From NCBI GenBank assembly GCA_037039685.1, contig JAWNGF010000008.1:434001-498000 (forward strand): a DNA stretch of 64,000 nt. The letters are read 5' to 3'. This document shows, in pieces, positions 46,469 through 58,239 of the stretch. Below the pieces are notes generated by a model. That model made no database searches. It was not told the DNA's origin and saw only the letters and a list, made by a program, of their open reading frames with translations. Each line of letters starts with the position of its first letter. Positions within the stretch are counted from its first letter, which is position 1. The position numbers were made by a program, and so were the translations under genes. This DNA comes from Ceratobasidium sp. AG-K (taxonomy: Eukaryota; Basidiomycota; Agaricomycetes; Cantharellales; Ceratobasidiaceae).

Positions 46469-49297
46469 ATGGCAGAATCCTCTGCTTCTAGTTTGAGCTC
46501 CGGTGCTATGGTAGCGCAGTCTCTCCCGCCTGAGCTGCAGCAAGTCGTCCAACTAGTGGACAGCAAACCAGAGGCGCTTGCACGAGGAGACGCGGGAATG
46601 CACACAGCGGCACTAGCGGCTGTACAGTTGATATATAAAATATGTAAGTTCAGTTGTTATAGATTCTGGCTGATATTGGTTGACTCGTTGCTTGGTAGCA
46701 TTGGATAGTGAGAAATCCGCCGCCGCGCCTATATCCAAACTTCTCTCTAGCCTCTCGCCCGGCGACGATGCTCCGACGACCCGCGCACAAAAACGAAAGA
46801 GAGATGAAGCTCCTAAACCTCCACCGTTGCTATTCAGACCCACTCCGAAAGCAGGGCGACTCGTAGATGGCTTGGTGCCAGGCTTGAACGCGTCCAAGCT
46901 CTGGGAGATGATGGAGCACCGGACTGGTGCACTGTGCGGTATTCTAGAGGCCGTGGTAGCGCCGGAGAATATCATTGACGAAGAGGACGAAGAAGACATT
47001 AGCGAGGACGAAACAAGCCAGGCTATGGCTGATCCGGAGTACGGGAGAATGGACTATGTTCCCGACGAGGACGAGGACGAGGACGAGGATGACGAAGAGG
47101 ATGAGGATGAGGAAGGTGAAAGCGACGAGGACGATGAAGAGGACGACGAGGACGAAGATGAGGAAGAAAGTGACGACGGCGAATCATACCTTGGCGACAC
47201 TACGATGGAATTGAGCAGGGTAGAGGATCACTTAGACCTATCCGACGACGATGATGAAGATGAGGATGAAGAAGAGGTCGGAAATGGTTATTTGGATGGC
47301 ATTGACTTGGATAGGGCGGACAATCCCCAAAAAGTGGCCAAGCGACGGTACGTACCCTCGGCTGACCACCCGCTCGCTTAGTCTTTGCTAACTTTTTTGC
47401 CTCTTGGCCGAACTTGCGAATTCTATTCACGTATGCCGGCTTCGCACTGGGTCTTCTGCCGAATCAACCACGTTTTTAGGGCCCATCCAACTCTGGATGA
47501 TGCCTTCTTCTCTATAGACGCTTTCAACCGGGAGACCGAGGCATTGGAGGCCCAAACTCGCACTTCAGGGGCACTCAATGAGGACGATGACGATGATGAA
47601 GAAGACGAAGACGAAGATGTCGACTTGTTTGGGGAAGTCAAGGATATCGAGGACAATGAGGAAGAAGCCAACGGTAATGATACCACGTTCTCATTTCAGG
47701 GACGCTTTCTAATTCATACAAATACAGATCCCAAATACCAAGACTTCTTCGCACCCCCTCTTAAATCCAAAAAGTCCCCCAAACCCAAACAGCCACCAAT
47801 CACATCCCCTTCCAAACCAAAACGCAAGCTCAAACTGGTGGTCGCGAGTCCTCCAAAGCGACTGACCAGGGTTCGGTTTAACGAGGAGGTCAAAGTGCGA
47901 AATGTCAAATCCAGACGAACGCGGGCAAGCTTGTTGGCGGAACTCATCGAGGCAGGAGAAATTGAGGCCGAGGGGGACGAGGACGAAGAGGGGGAATGGG
48001 AGGATGAAGAGGGCGAGGGTCCATGGACTAGCGACATGTTAGATGGCGAGGAAGGAAGCAGCGGGGAGGGGAGCGTCAGCGAGGACGGCGACGATGATGA
48101 GGATGGGGAAAGTGCTAAAATGGGCGACTTGTTCGCCGAGGACGAGTCGGACAATGAGGATGGGGTCGGTGAGTTGAGCCCTGTCGTCGTGATAAACCCA
48201 TTGACCCTGATGATATGTGCTCCTGAAGCCGTGTCCTCTCATCAAAAACGCATGGCTGCTCTCAGTGCCGAAATCAAGGCATTGGAAGCCGAAAACGTGG
48301 CGCCCAAACCCTGGACGATGCAAGGCGAGGCCACCGCGCGATCCCGACCGCAGAATGCGCTTCTCGCGGCCGATCTTGAATTCGAACATGTGGGAAAGGT
48401 CGTACCGGTCGTAACAGAGGAGGCAGTGAAGAGGCTGGAGGATAGGATCAAGGCGAGAATTATAGAGGTATGTTCGACGCTACGCCGCTGTATCGAGGAC
48501 TTTTTATAACGGCCATATGTATAGGGTCGATACGACGATGTTGTTCGTAAACGTGAAGTCGACGCCAAACCATTCCTTCCCTCTCGAATGTTCGAGCTCA
48601 AGGATACCCAATCCGAAAAATCTCTCGCTCAGATTTACGAAGACGAATACACTGCTGCGAAAGCTGGGCCAAGCTCTGCGCCAATTGACGACCGTGATGG
48701 AAAACTTGCCCTGGAGCACAAGGAAATCGAGGGGCTGTGGGATGGTATATGCTACAAATTAGATGCGCTAAGCAACGCACATTTCACGCCCAAACAGGTT
48801 CGTTCGATTCACAAATTAATTTTGACCAGAGTACTTACTTATTTCTCATCCAGCCCAAGGCGCAAATCACCTCTGTTTCGAACATGGCGTCCGCGTCGCT
48901 CGAATCTGCACTTCCCACGTCTCTCAGTACATCCACTCTCCTCGCTCCGGAAGAAGTATACGCCGCAACGCCGGCCGACACACGTGCCAAGGGCGAGCTA
49001 TCGCCGGGCGAGAAACGGGCAGCGAGGTCAAAAGAACGCAAGAAGCGCAAGAAGCAACGCGATGCGCTCGCTGGCGCTGCGGACAAGTTTGGCAGCACCG
49101 CCACAGGACGGGGCGCACCACGAAACGTCAAAGAGGCCAAGGACCAAGCACTCAAGGGGTTGGTCAAGAATGGCAAGGGTGTTACTGTGGTCGGAAAGGA
49201 ATCCAAGGCAGCCGGGAGAGGAAAGGGTATCAAAGAAACGAGTGCGAAGAGCAAAGACGTCGCGCCAGAGCGGGATAGCAAGAAATTTAAACTGTAG
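46469..49297 (+). CDS. MPP10: U3 snoRNP protein MPP10
   Basis: Five exons: 46469-46643, 46699-47347, 47480-48467, 48525-48797 and 48854-49297. They sum to 2529 nt (842 residues). Typical Mpp10 features are long acidic Asp/Glu tracts, AHPTLDDAFFSIDAFNRET and DPKYQDFFAPP. The conserved core PKPWTMQGEATARSRPQNALL and LEDRIKARIIE lead to GRYDDVVRKRE, then SEKSLAQIYEDEY and a basic Lys-rich C-terminus for nucleolar work. Mpp10 scaffolds the Imp3/Imp4 complex of the small-subunit processome in 18S rRNA maturation. Confidence 0.93.
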
Positions 49298-49898
49298 ATC
49301 TAGGAGTTCTTGTGTATCATTTCTCTGGGACGCTCGTTGAATAACAATCCGGCAGTCATGATTTAGACAACGTGGCTATGTATTCCTTGAAGGGCTTCCT
49401 GAGCCCGGCAACGAGGCCTGCTGTCCCATATGGCTCGATATCGGAAACGCGTTGGAATAGGAATTACCGGGCCGTCAGCATCAACGCATGGACTCCCATT
49501 GGGATACGACATATACACTGAGTGATCAAGAAAATTTAAAAAAAAAATTTAAAAAAACCCCCCGACCTAAGATCCAATATGTATGAACGGCGCCCATCGT
49601 GCAATATCCTTTGGCCCCACTCTCTCACGCAACTTGCCTACAGCCTGATGTGGTGCCCATGCGGCCTTTGTGTGATCCATCTTTCCATCCCTCAGCAGCT
49701 CTGCATATACTTGGTTGGCTACCTCTGGACCATCTTCATCCTCAATACTCCACATCGTCCCAATAACGCTTGGGTATCCCGCCATCAGCATCCCTGCAGC
49801 TAGATGAATTGCCTTGTCTGGCATGTTCTCATCACCTGTGGCAGTCTGACAGGCGGAAAGAAAGGCAAGACCCTTGTTGGTGAACGACTTTTTGGTAA

Positions 49899-50312
49899 TG
49901 TCCCGACTTGGGTCACTTAGGTATATAAAAGGTTAAGGGGTTCGACTTAAACAAGTCTTAGAACCCAAGGAGTAGTGATAGTAAGAGGATCTGATTGAGC
50001 AAGTCCTAGTGGAGAGGAGGTCAAGCCTTGTTGTTAACCGGCTTGACCTCTGGGTTTATATAAATGAGGGATCAAGGCCACATCATCATCTATCAGTGTG
50101 GGAAAGCCGAGTACAACTGATGATAAGCGAGATAAGAAATATGACTCAACATTCTGGAAGTTCCGGAAGCATCACTGATATCAAATGAAAAGACAAATAC
50201 ATCACCTGATACAAGTTAAGCGCCAGAGGACATTTGTACCAAAAAAGGAAAGTGTTCGGAAAAAAAGATATAAAATCAGAATAAAATGTCTGAGCTTAGT
50301 CAGCTCATGACA
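49899..50312 (-). repeat. 3' LTR (element orientation)
   Basis: 414 bp, starts tgtcccgactt and ends gctcatgaca on the plus strand. It contains an inverted repeat gaggtcaagcc...ggcttgacctc (about 50017-50050) next to a TATATAAA box in minus orientation. Confidence 0.93.
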
Positions 50313-50315
50313 TTA

Positions 50316-50324
50316 CCCCCTTCT
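50316..50324 (-). other. Polypurine tract
   Basis: On the minus strand, agaaggggg lies three bases before the 3' LTR, the expected site for plus-strand priming. The pol stop codon TAG (50323-50325) overlaps it. Confidence 0.75.
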
Positions 50325-53300
50325 AAGGGCCTGGCGCGGTGGGGTGGAGTTTGTGAAATTTATCAACCAGTTCAGGAGCGTTCTTGAGATCTTCCTTTGA
50401 TTGCCAAGAGTTGTCTGCATGAGAGTATCCTTTCCACTTGACGTAATAGTGGAGTTGACGGCAGATTTTCTTGGAATTAAGGATCTCTTTGACTTCCCAC
50501 TCTTCTTCTCCTTCTTGTGTGACAATAGGAGGTGGTTGAACGGGTTTGCGGCCGTGGGGATCCGAGTGGAATTTCTTGAGCAGCATGACGTGGAAGACAG
50601 GATGAATCTTCATTGATTTTGGCAATTCCAGTCTAAAAGCATGAGTCCCTACTTTTTCCATTACTTTGTAAGGGCCTAAAACTTTGTGGGAGAGTTTTAC
50701 TGAGGGTCTGTCTGTGGAAATGTTCTGATGATTAAGCCAGACTTTATCTCCCGGGTTTATCTCTTCTGGTTCTTTGGCTCCTTTATCAAAGTAGTGTTTA
50801 TAGGACTGATTTGCTAGAATGAGGGCGGCTTTGACTTTGTTGTATCCTTTTAACAGGAATTCCGCATGGGCATCAGCTTCAGGAACAGTATAGTCTGATT
50901 CTTCCCCAATGTTCATTCTAGGGTTGAAACCCTGGCAGATTTGGAAAGGGGTTTTGCCAGTGGATGCTTGGATTCTGTTGTTGTAAGCAAATTCTGCCAT
51001 AGGGAGCAGGGCCACCCAGTTGTTTTGCCTATGGTTGACAAAAGTCCTGATAAAGATTTCAATGACTTGGTTTGCCTGTTCTGACTGTCCGTCTGTCCTT
51101 GGATGATAGGCTGTGCTGAAGGTAGGTTTTACGTCCAACCGTTTGTACAGATGCCTAATGAACTTTGAGTTGAAAGTGGATCCTCTATCCAAGACTGTTG
51201 CTTTTGGGGTGCCATGAAGTTTCCAAATGTTTGCAACAAAGATATTGGCTATGTCTACTGCTGTGGCCGTTGATTTGCAAGGGAGATAGTGTGCCATCTT
51301 GGAGAACCAATCTACCACTGTCAAGATTGCGTCATACCCCTCTGATTCTGGGAGCCCTACAATCATGTCATAGGAGATCTCTTCCCAAGGTCTCTCAGGA
51401 ATATGTAAAGGATGCAGTAGTCCTGTGGGGAGTTGGTTTGATGGTTTAACTCGAATGCATGTTTTGCAGTGTGACACATAAGAGTTGACAAATTTCTTCA
51501 TGGTTGGCCAGTAGTAAGTTCTTGAGACCAATTCCAATGTTCTTGCTTGTCCAGGATGCCCAGCTGTAATATTGTCGTGGTGCGATTCCAATATCAAGTT
51601 TCTGATGGTTTCATCCTTGGGGACAAAGATCTTTCCTTTGAACATTAGGAGTCCTTCTCTGTATTCCCAATCTTTGACTTTTTCTCCATTTCTCAGCTTA
51701 TTGTGGGCTTCCTCTAATCTGGGATCTTCAAGGATTGCTTCTCTGATTAGATCGTTAATTTCCTGGTCAGGGGTAATAGCCAAAATAAAAATGTCTGGTT
51801 TGAGGAGAACTTGGTTCTCTACCCCCCCCAAAGGTTCTAGGTCATATCGCCTTGAGAGAATGTCTGCTTTTTTGTTTTGGTTTCCTGGCCTGTACAAGAT
51901 TTGGAAGTTGAAGTCCACCAAGAAATTCATCCAGCAAATTTGGCGTTGGTTTAATTGTTTGGATGACGAGAAGTATTCCAAATTTTTGTGATCTGTTATC
52001 ACTTGAATGGCTTTTTCTGTGCCTTGAAGTAGGTGCCGCCATTCCTTGAAGGCTCTAATAATTGCCAATAGTTCTTTGTCGAAAATGTTGTAGTTTCGTT
52101 CAGCCGGATTCAGTGATTTAGAAAGGAAAGCTACTGGGTGTAATTTCCCTTCTTCATCCTTCTGAGATAAAACTGCTCCCGTGGCAAATCCTGATGCATC
52201 TGTCTCGAGGAAGAATTCCTTATTTTGATCGGGCTGCATCATTACAGGTGCCACCTTAAGGGCTTCTTTTAGTGCATTCATGGCCTCTTGTTCTTTGCTT
52301 GTCCACTGCCACTTTTGATCCTTCTTAAGTAGGTTATATAGAGGTCTGGCTTTGCCGGCAAAGTCTTGAATGAATCTTCAATAGAAATTGACAAATCCTA
52401 GGAACTCTTGAACTTGTTTGACATTCTTGGGTGCTTTCCAATTCATAGCCGCCGTGACCTTTTCCTGATCCGTTTTGATTCCTTTATTGGAAATGACCAA
52501 TCCTACCCAGTCCAGTTTGGTTTGGTGGAACTTGCATTTCCTCAATTTTGCAATCAGCTTGTGTTCCCTTAGTCTTCTTAGCACCTCTTTCACGTGTCCT
52601 GGATGATCTTTGACTCGTTTGGAAAAAACAAAGATATCATCAATGTATACGAGTACAAAAACCCCCATAATGTCCCTGAATATAGAGTTCATTAGGGACT
52701 GGAAGCTTGAGGGAGCGTTTTTGAGACCAAAGGGCATGACTTTCCATTCATACATGCCGTATTGAGTTTTGAATGCTGTTTTCCATTCATGGCCTGCTGC
52801 TATTCGGGTTTGATGGAATCCCTGTGCCAAGTCTAGAGTGGTGCCAATGACAAATCCTTCCAAGGCCCTTAACCATTGGTCCAGTAGAGGTATTCCACTT
52901 GCATTGAATTTGCATAGTGAATTCACATATCTGTAGTCAACGCAAAAGCGTAACTCTGGGTTGTTTGGATCTTCTGGATGTGGTTTTTTGACAAATAGAA
53001 CCGGGGAGGCCAAAGGAGACTTAGAAATCTGAATGTGTCCCCTTTGGATAAGGGTTTCTAGGACTTTCTTCATTTCTTTGTCTTCAGCTGGGGATGTTTT
53101 GTAAATAGGGCCGTGCTTTAGTTTAGCTTCTGGTAGGAGGTCGAGCGTAATGTCAGTCGGCCTGTGAGGTGGGAGTTCTTCTAATCTGGACTCATTGAAT
53201 AGATCTGCGAACTCTTTGTATTCCTCTGGTAATGTAGTTTTGGCTGCAATTTGGAGTGTAGATGGGATTTCTAGGCAGTTTTTTGAGCAGAATTCGCTTG

Positions 53301-53721
53301 TGTATGCAATTGTCCTATTTTTCCAATTAATTTGTGGGTTATGTTTCTTGAGCCATGACATCCCGAGTACAATGGGGTGTCTTCCAATGTTAGTGACATG
53401 ACATTCTATTTCACTGGAATGTGTTCCCATGACAAGTTTAAATTTGGTATAGTGGGTGACTTTTCCAGACGAAACTTCTCGTCTGTCTATAACTCGCAGA
53501 GTCTTTGGTTTTTCGTGTTGGAAAAGGGGAAGATTTGCCTCTTTTGCTAGGGAAGGGTTGATGAAACAGGAGGTTGCTCCGCAATCAAGGAGTGCTTGTC
53601 CAGAGAATTTTTTTGATTTGTTAACTGACTTAGAATCAGGAGCTGTAGCTAGTGGATGAGCGGTGAAATCAAGGTATAATTGGTTTTCATTTGATATTGA
53701 CATGATTTCTAGTTCATCCAT
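50323..53721 (-). pseudogene. pol: Retrotransposon pol (protease, RT, RNase H, integrase, chromodomain), one nonsense codon
   Basis: One reading frame of about 1,130 codons interrupted by a single TGA at 52378-52380, inside GFVNFY(stop)RFIQDF between RT and RNase H. In order: aspartic protease QALLDCGATSCFIN, RT with FCVDYRYVN and VLVYIDDIFVFSK, RNase H with ETDASGFATGAVLSQ and TDHKNLEYF. The integrase follows, with a zinc region (HPGQARTLELVSRTYYWP, HCKTCIRVK), catalytic acidic residues in TVVDWFSK, VLDRGS and GQSEQANQ. A C-terminal chromodomain ends it (EWEVKEILNSKK, YYVKWKGYSHADNSW). It would copy and integrate the element. The frame is shifted relative to gag, and pol is open from just upstream of the gag stop. 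Confidence 0.92.
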
Positions 53722-53756
53722 ATTACTAGCTAAAATATCACCAAGTACTTGGCTCC

Positions 53757-55109
53757 TTAATAAGCCTCAGTGACGTCTTTTCCCAATTCAATGTCTGAAG
53801 AGATTTCTTCAATCTGAGCTTCAAACCCTGAGGCTGTGTTCTTGGAAGGACAGACTCTTGCCAAGTGTCCCTTGCCGCCGCAGGTGAAGCAAATCATTGG
53901 TCCTTTTCCTTTTCCATCAAGATCCATTGCATTGGGGTCTTTAGCAGGAGTGGACAATTTGGGTGCTTGAATGATAGGAGTGTTGAAGGTACTGGTTCAG
54001 GTGTCTTTTTGAATTGCTCCAAAAGGGACATTTCCTTTTGTCCCATTGTCCCAGGAGATCTGTGGAACGGGACAGCCCTTGGCATTTCTGGTAATGCTTG
54101 AGATTTTGCCGTATTGCACCCCTCCTGTAGGTTTTGACATAAAGACACAATCGTTTACGTTGAATCTTTGACCCAGTGAGGTGTTTGGAGTGCTTGTGGT
54201 TGTCTTGGAAGTAGTTTGTTTTGAAGTGCTGGTTTGTGGGTTTTGCAATTTCTTTGGTGCATTAATGGCATTCATTGTGGAGTCAATTTCCAGGGCTCTT
54301 TTGCAAACTTGGTTGAATGTCCTTGTTGCTTCATGGGGTTTAAAGTTCTGTGACACCATGGCCATCTTGATTTTGTCCTTAAGACCGTCATAGAAATCAT
54401 CACAAAGTACTCAATCAGTGTACCCGAGTACCAATGAATAAGTAACAAAGTCTCGTAGATAATCTTGGACAGAGTTCTTCTGGATCAATTTCTTGTATAG
54501 TTGTCTATATCGGTCGATCTTGTGAACATTGCCGAACCTGGCTTGCATTTCGTTCCAGAATTCATCCATGTCGTGTAGCCAATTTGTTGCTCCCCTTCTT
54601 GCCGTGTCTACATCAATTCCAGGTTGCATCCATACATAGGCAGGCCCCTTGCAATAACCCATGATATAAGTGATTTTTTGTTCTGTGGTTGCTTGTGGGG
54701 ATGTGTGATTTATGTACAAAGTACATTGCAACTTAAACTCATCAAATTTATCTACATCTCCAGAAAATTCTTCCGGGGGATGCATTTTGAGTTTGTATCC
54801 TGGGGTGGTTGTTGACGCAGTGGTTGAGGGTGTTGCACCCAGGTTCGTAAGTGACTGAGATACTGCATTCATTAACTGGTGAAGGGGTGCAATTTGTGCA
54901 GTTTGATTTTGAATTGCATGGATATCTGCAATGTTATTGTCGATGCCCTGTTCTAGGGTAGAGGTGATACCGTTTAAGGCATTAATATGACCGTTAATTT
55001 TTCGCACTTTGTCTATTAAGGCATTGATTGCATGTGCAACTACATCGGGTCCGGATGTTGCTGAAATTTGGGTAAATCCCCCTTGACTAGGTGATGGGGC
55101 TCTCGACAT
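53757..55109 (-). pseudogene. gag: Retrotransposon gag, two nonsense codons
   Basis: One frame from MSRAPSPSQGGF at 55109 to a natural TAA at 53757, broken by TGA at 54411-54413 (after LVLGYTD) and 53997-53999 (after GAIQKDT). It contains the capsid-type region KMHPPEEFSGDVDKFDEF, WLHDMDEFWNEMQARFG and LIQKNSVQDYLRDFV. A CCHC zinc knuckle (CFTCGGKGHLARVC) lies near the end. Gag forms the particle that packages element RNA. Confidence 0.88.
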
Positions 55110-55133
55110 ATTGGAGCGGGGAAAAAAGTAGAT

Positions 55134-55945
55134 TTATTGGGAGCCAAGGCCGTACAAAATATCCTGGATTCTTCTTCGAACCCTTCTGTCTTTAATGATG
55201 CGCAAACTTCTCAAAAATATCAATTCAAGATTTTTGTCCTCCAAGAACAACGCATTGATTACTCCTAGTTCGTCGTACTGTTCGTATATGTAGTTGCGAT
55301 GAACATCTTCAATAAAGAGTTTTAGGGACTCTAGTCTAAGCTGTTCCCTGTGTTGTTCCTGTGTGAGTCGAGGTCTTGGTCCCACTGGAAAGGGTTGGGT
55401 GCAATGTTATTAAGGTGATCTAGAAGGCGGTAATCCTGGTTAATAGGAATACGCACTTCTGCTGCAAGATGACAGTATTTGCCCTTGATTTTGTCTTTAA
55501 GGGTTTCGATGGTACACCACTGACGTTTGTTGTTGTTGATGAGGTTTTCGACTTTTCGAGTGTGTTTTTCTTGGATTTTGATAAGTTGGTCGCAATTTTC
55601 AATCAAGACACGGGTTTGTTCTTGCAAGCGCTCGACTTCAATATTGGTGTCAGCTAGATTTATGCTTTGGACACAATCTTGATTGGCTTGTTGCTTGTTT
55701 GTGTTGTCAAGGTTAATTTCGATGAACTCAAGCCTTGAATGAAGAGATTGATAATCGGCTTCAAGTTGATTGTAATTTTTGTTGTTTCTAGTACGTTTGA
55801 CCCTTAAGTCCTCTGCTTGTTTGACTTGATCTTCTTCTAGTACTTCAATTCAACTGTTTAATTCGTCGACTTTGGTGTCTAGATCAAGTACAAAATCTTT
55901 TAGTCTAAAGACTGCTTTGCAGAGGCTAAAAAATGCAGGGAACAC
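55134..55945 (-). pseudogene. Extra coiled-coil ORF upstream of gag
   Basis: A frame from about 55945 reads FRLKDFVLDLDTKVDELNS, then a TGA (55850-55852), then IEVLEEDQVKQAEDLRVKR and a long charged helical region (RLQEQTRVLIENCDQLIKIQ). At about 55385 it continues best in another frame (GPRPRLTQEQHREQLRLE to DILYGLGSQ, stop 55134), implying one small indel. I do not recognise a family. Its length, charge pattern and position before gag suggest an element-encoded accessory or extended gag protein. Confidence 0.55.
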
Positions 55946-56414
55946 TTTTAAGGTTAATTAGTTAGTTACTAATTAGTCCCTTTTTAGTGCGTACTGATGG
56001 AAACGAAAAAGTTGATGTGGTTCTTGATGGATGAGAGTGTTAACTTGGGTGGTGCTCCAACCACTTTCCAGTTTTTGTTTGAGAGGATCTGGCTTCCTCG
56101 AGATGTTGATTTGGATGTGAAGGGTGCTAGGCACTAAGCTTTTGCTTTATATACTCCTTTTCTGATCTTATCAGTTATCAACAGCCTTGGGCAGGCGTGA
56201 TAGCGACAGTGTATAACAGAGTAAGGGTGTATTTAGCTGACTAAAGCCGCTATGACCCGAAAGAGGATAACGATTGGGTTCACTGACAGCGTATAGCAAC
56301 GTGGGACTACTGGTCTATATCATGTATAGCTCTTCGTCCGTTGTACTATGCCCGTTTTCCCGTGTACGTTCTATCTACTTGGTGGAAGAGCAGGGGCTTA
56401 AGGCCAATGCTAGG

Positions 56415-56426
56415 AAGGCTTGACCT
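56415..56426 (-). other. Primer binding site, probable self-priming
   Basis: Two bases inside the 5' LTR (element sense), the minus strand reads aggtcaagcctt. It is complementary over 12 bases to aaggcttgacct within the LTR (56559-56548), located 33 bases after the first T of the TATATAAA box, about where transcription should begin. I did not recognise a tRNA 3' end in it. Confidence 0.65.
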
Positions 56427-56428
56427 AA

Positions 56429-56842
56429 TGTCCCGACTTGGGTCACTTAGGTATATAAAAGGTTAAGGGGTTCGACTTAAACAAGTCTTAGAACCCAAGG
56501 AGTAGTGATAGTAAGAGGATCTGATTGAGCAAGTCCTAGTGGAGAGGAGGTCAAGCCTTGTCGTTAACCGGCTTGACCTCTGGGTTTATATACATGAGGG
56601 ATCAAGGGCACATCATCATCTATCAGTGTGGGAAAGCCAAGTACAACCAATGATAAGCGAGATAAGAAATATGACTCGACATTCTGGAAGTTCCGGAAGC
56701 ATCACTGATATCAAATGAAAAGACAAATACATCACCTGATACAAGTTAAGCGCCAGAGGACATTTGTACCAAAAAAGGAAAGTGTTCGGAAAAAAAGATA
56801 TAAAATCAGAATAAAATGTCTGAGCTTAGTCAGCTCATGACA
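56429..56842 (-). repeat. 5' LTR (element orientation)
   Basis: 414 bp, seven substitutions relative to 49899-50312. The TATATAAA promoter box on the minus strand is at 56592-56585. It ends at the target duplication ggtaa. Confidence 0.93.
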
Positions 56843-58239
56843 GGTAATTGTTGCAAGCGTGAGCGGGCTGTTGTGCAAGTGAAAGGCGCTCTGCATTGGG
56901 TCTAAGGTATTCTGTGTGCCATGACACACCATGTGGATCCAGCTGAACTGGTCCATTGCATCCAACACTCAATCTATTGTAGCTTCTTTGCTCTTCAGCT
57001 GCAGGTATCCACTGGCATGGGCGTGCTGATTGAGGGCCTTCAGCTCATTGTTTACATACGGCAGACTGCTGAAACCGGGTGTATGCTCCTGGCCAACAGC
57101 AACAACTCCACAAGGTGTGATGGCGACTTGTGATTGATTCAAGAGCAGTGCGCTGAGTGTTGGTGTGTAGGAGGATATAACATGATCAAACGTGCTAGAC
57201 CTGGACTGGTCATAGCATCCAGCAGCATGGAGTGGAAGGAAAGAGAGCAGGCTGGTTATGCACCAAGTGATATGTGGGAGTGTATTGCTTGAACATTTAT
57301 CCTGAATATAAATACTGTTGGCGTTTTGAGTTGGCTATGTGCCAAAGGGTACATACCATGAACCCCAAATGCTCAAGCACAGGCCTGACAATCCCCAGCC
57401 ACAGGTTTCTGAGCAACCCTTTGAGTGAGCTGGGTGTGGCAACGTTTGACCCAGACTTGCCTCCAGCTTTCTTGAACCCCTGTTGTCCAACTAGCGAGAT
57501 CATATGCTCATGAGCTAAAGCCGCAACCTCTTGAGGAAAAGTCATCAAGGGAATATGATAGATAGTATTGCTACCGGGATTGAGAATAAGAGCATCACAG
57601 CGGGACTGATGGATGATGATGACAGCAATAGGACCACATTTAGCCACGCTCAGCAGTCGGGAGGATTTAGGAGAGTGCAGAAAATCTTCAAAGCCAGGGA
57701 TAGACCAAGCCTTGGTCAGCAGATTGTCCCAGTTGAGTGCTAGTTTGACATGGCTATTTGCTTTGTCGACTAAGTCTTGATTATCATTATGCCCCTCTGT
57801 TAGGGGGGACAATTGTGACCCCGCCTGCTCCAGCTTGCAGCCAACTTGTTGAAGCTGGTTAGCAAGCTCAGGGTCCTTGGCAGCAAGTAGATCAAATGGC
57901 ATCCGGAGCTGGGCAATCTGGCCCCAGACAATAGATCGGCCTGCTTCAAGCCACTCAAGAGCAAGATCGTATGCACCAACAGAGATGGCATGTGATGCAG
58001 CCTCCACAGGAAAGTCGCCTATTTCTACCATGAGCTCATAGCGCCTGTTTAAAGTAGTACCAAACCAAATAACTTGCGGAAGGAGCTGCATTGCTTGATT
58101 GTACGCCGGGTGTGGAGAAGAAGCGTTATCACATGACAGTAACCTAGCCCAATGACGGCATGCACGAAATCGCTCCCATGGAGAACCAGTAGAAGATTGT
58201 GCAGCACTGCTGAAAGATGACACTGCTGATTGCATGTCT

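Larger units (their letters stand above)
49899..56842 (-). mobile_element. Ty3-type chromodomain LTR retrotransposon (6,944 bp)
   Basis: Bounded by two 414-bp LTRs (TG...CA) and a perfect 5-bp target duplication ggtaa (49894-49898 and 56843-56847). The coding strand is minus: upstream coiled-coil ORF, gag with a zinc knuckle, then protease - reverse transcriptase - RNase H - integrase - chromodomain. This order and the chromodomain define a chromovirus (Tf1/sushi-like). The LTRs differ at 7 of 414 sites, so insertion is fairly recent. Four in-frame TGA codons make this copy defective. Confidence 0.93.

Noticed and set aside
47423..48154. Minus-strand Ser-rich frames
   Set aside because: Antisense of the acidic tracts of MPP10.
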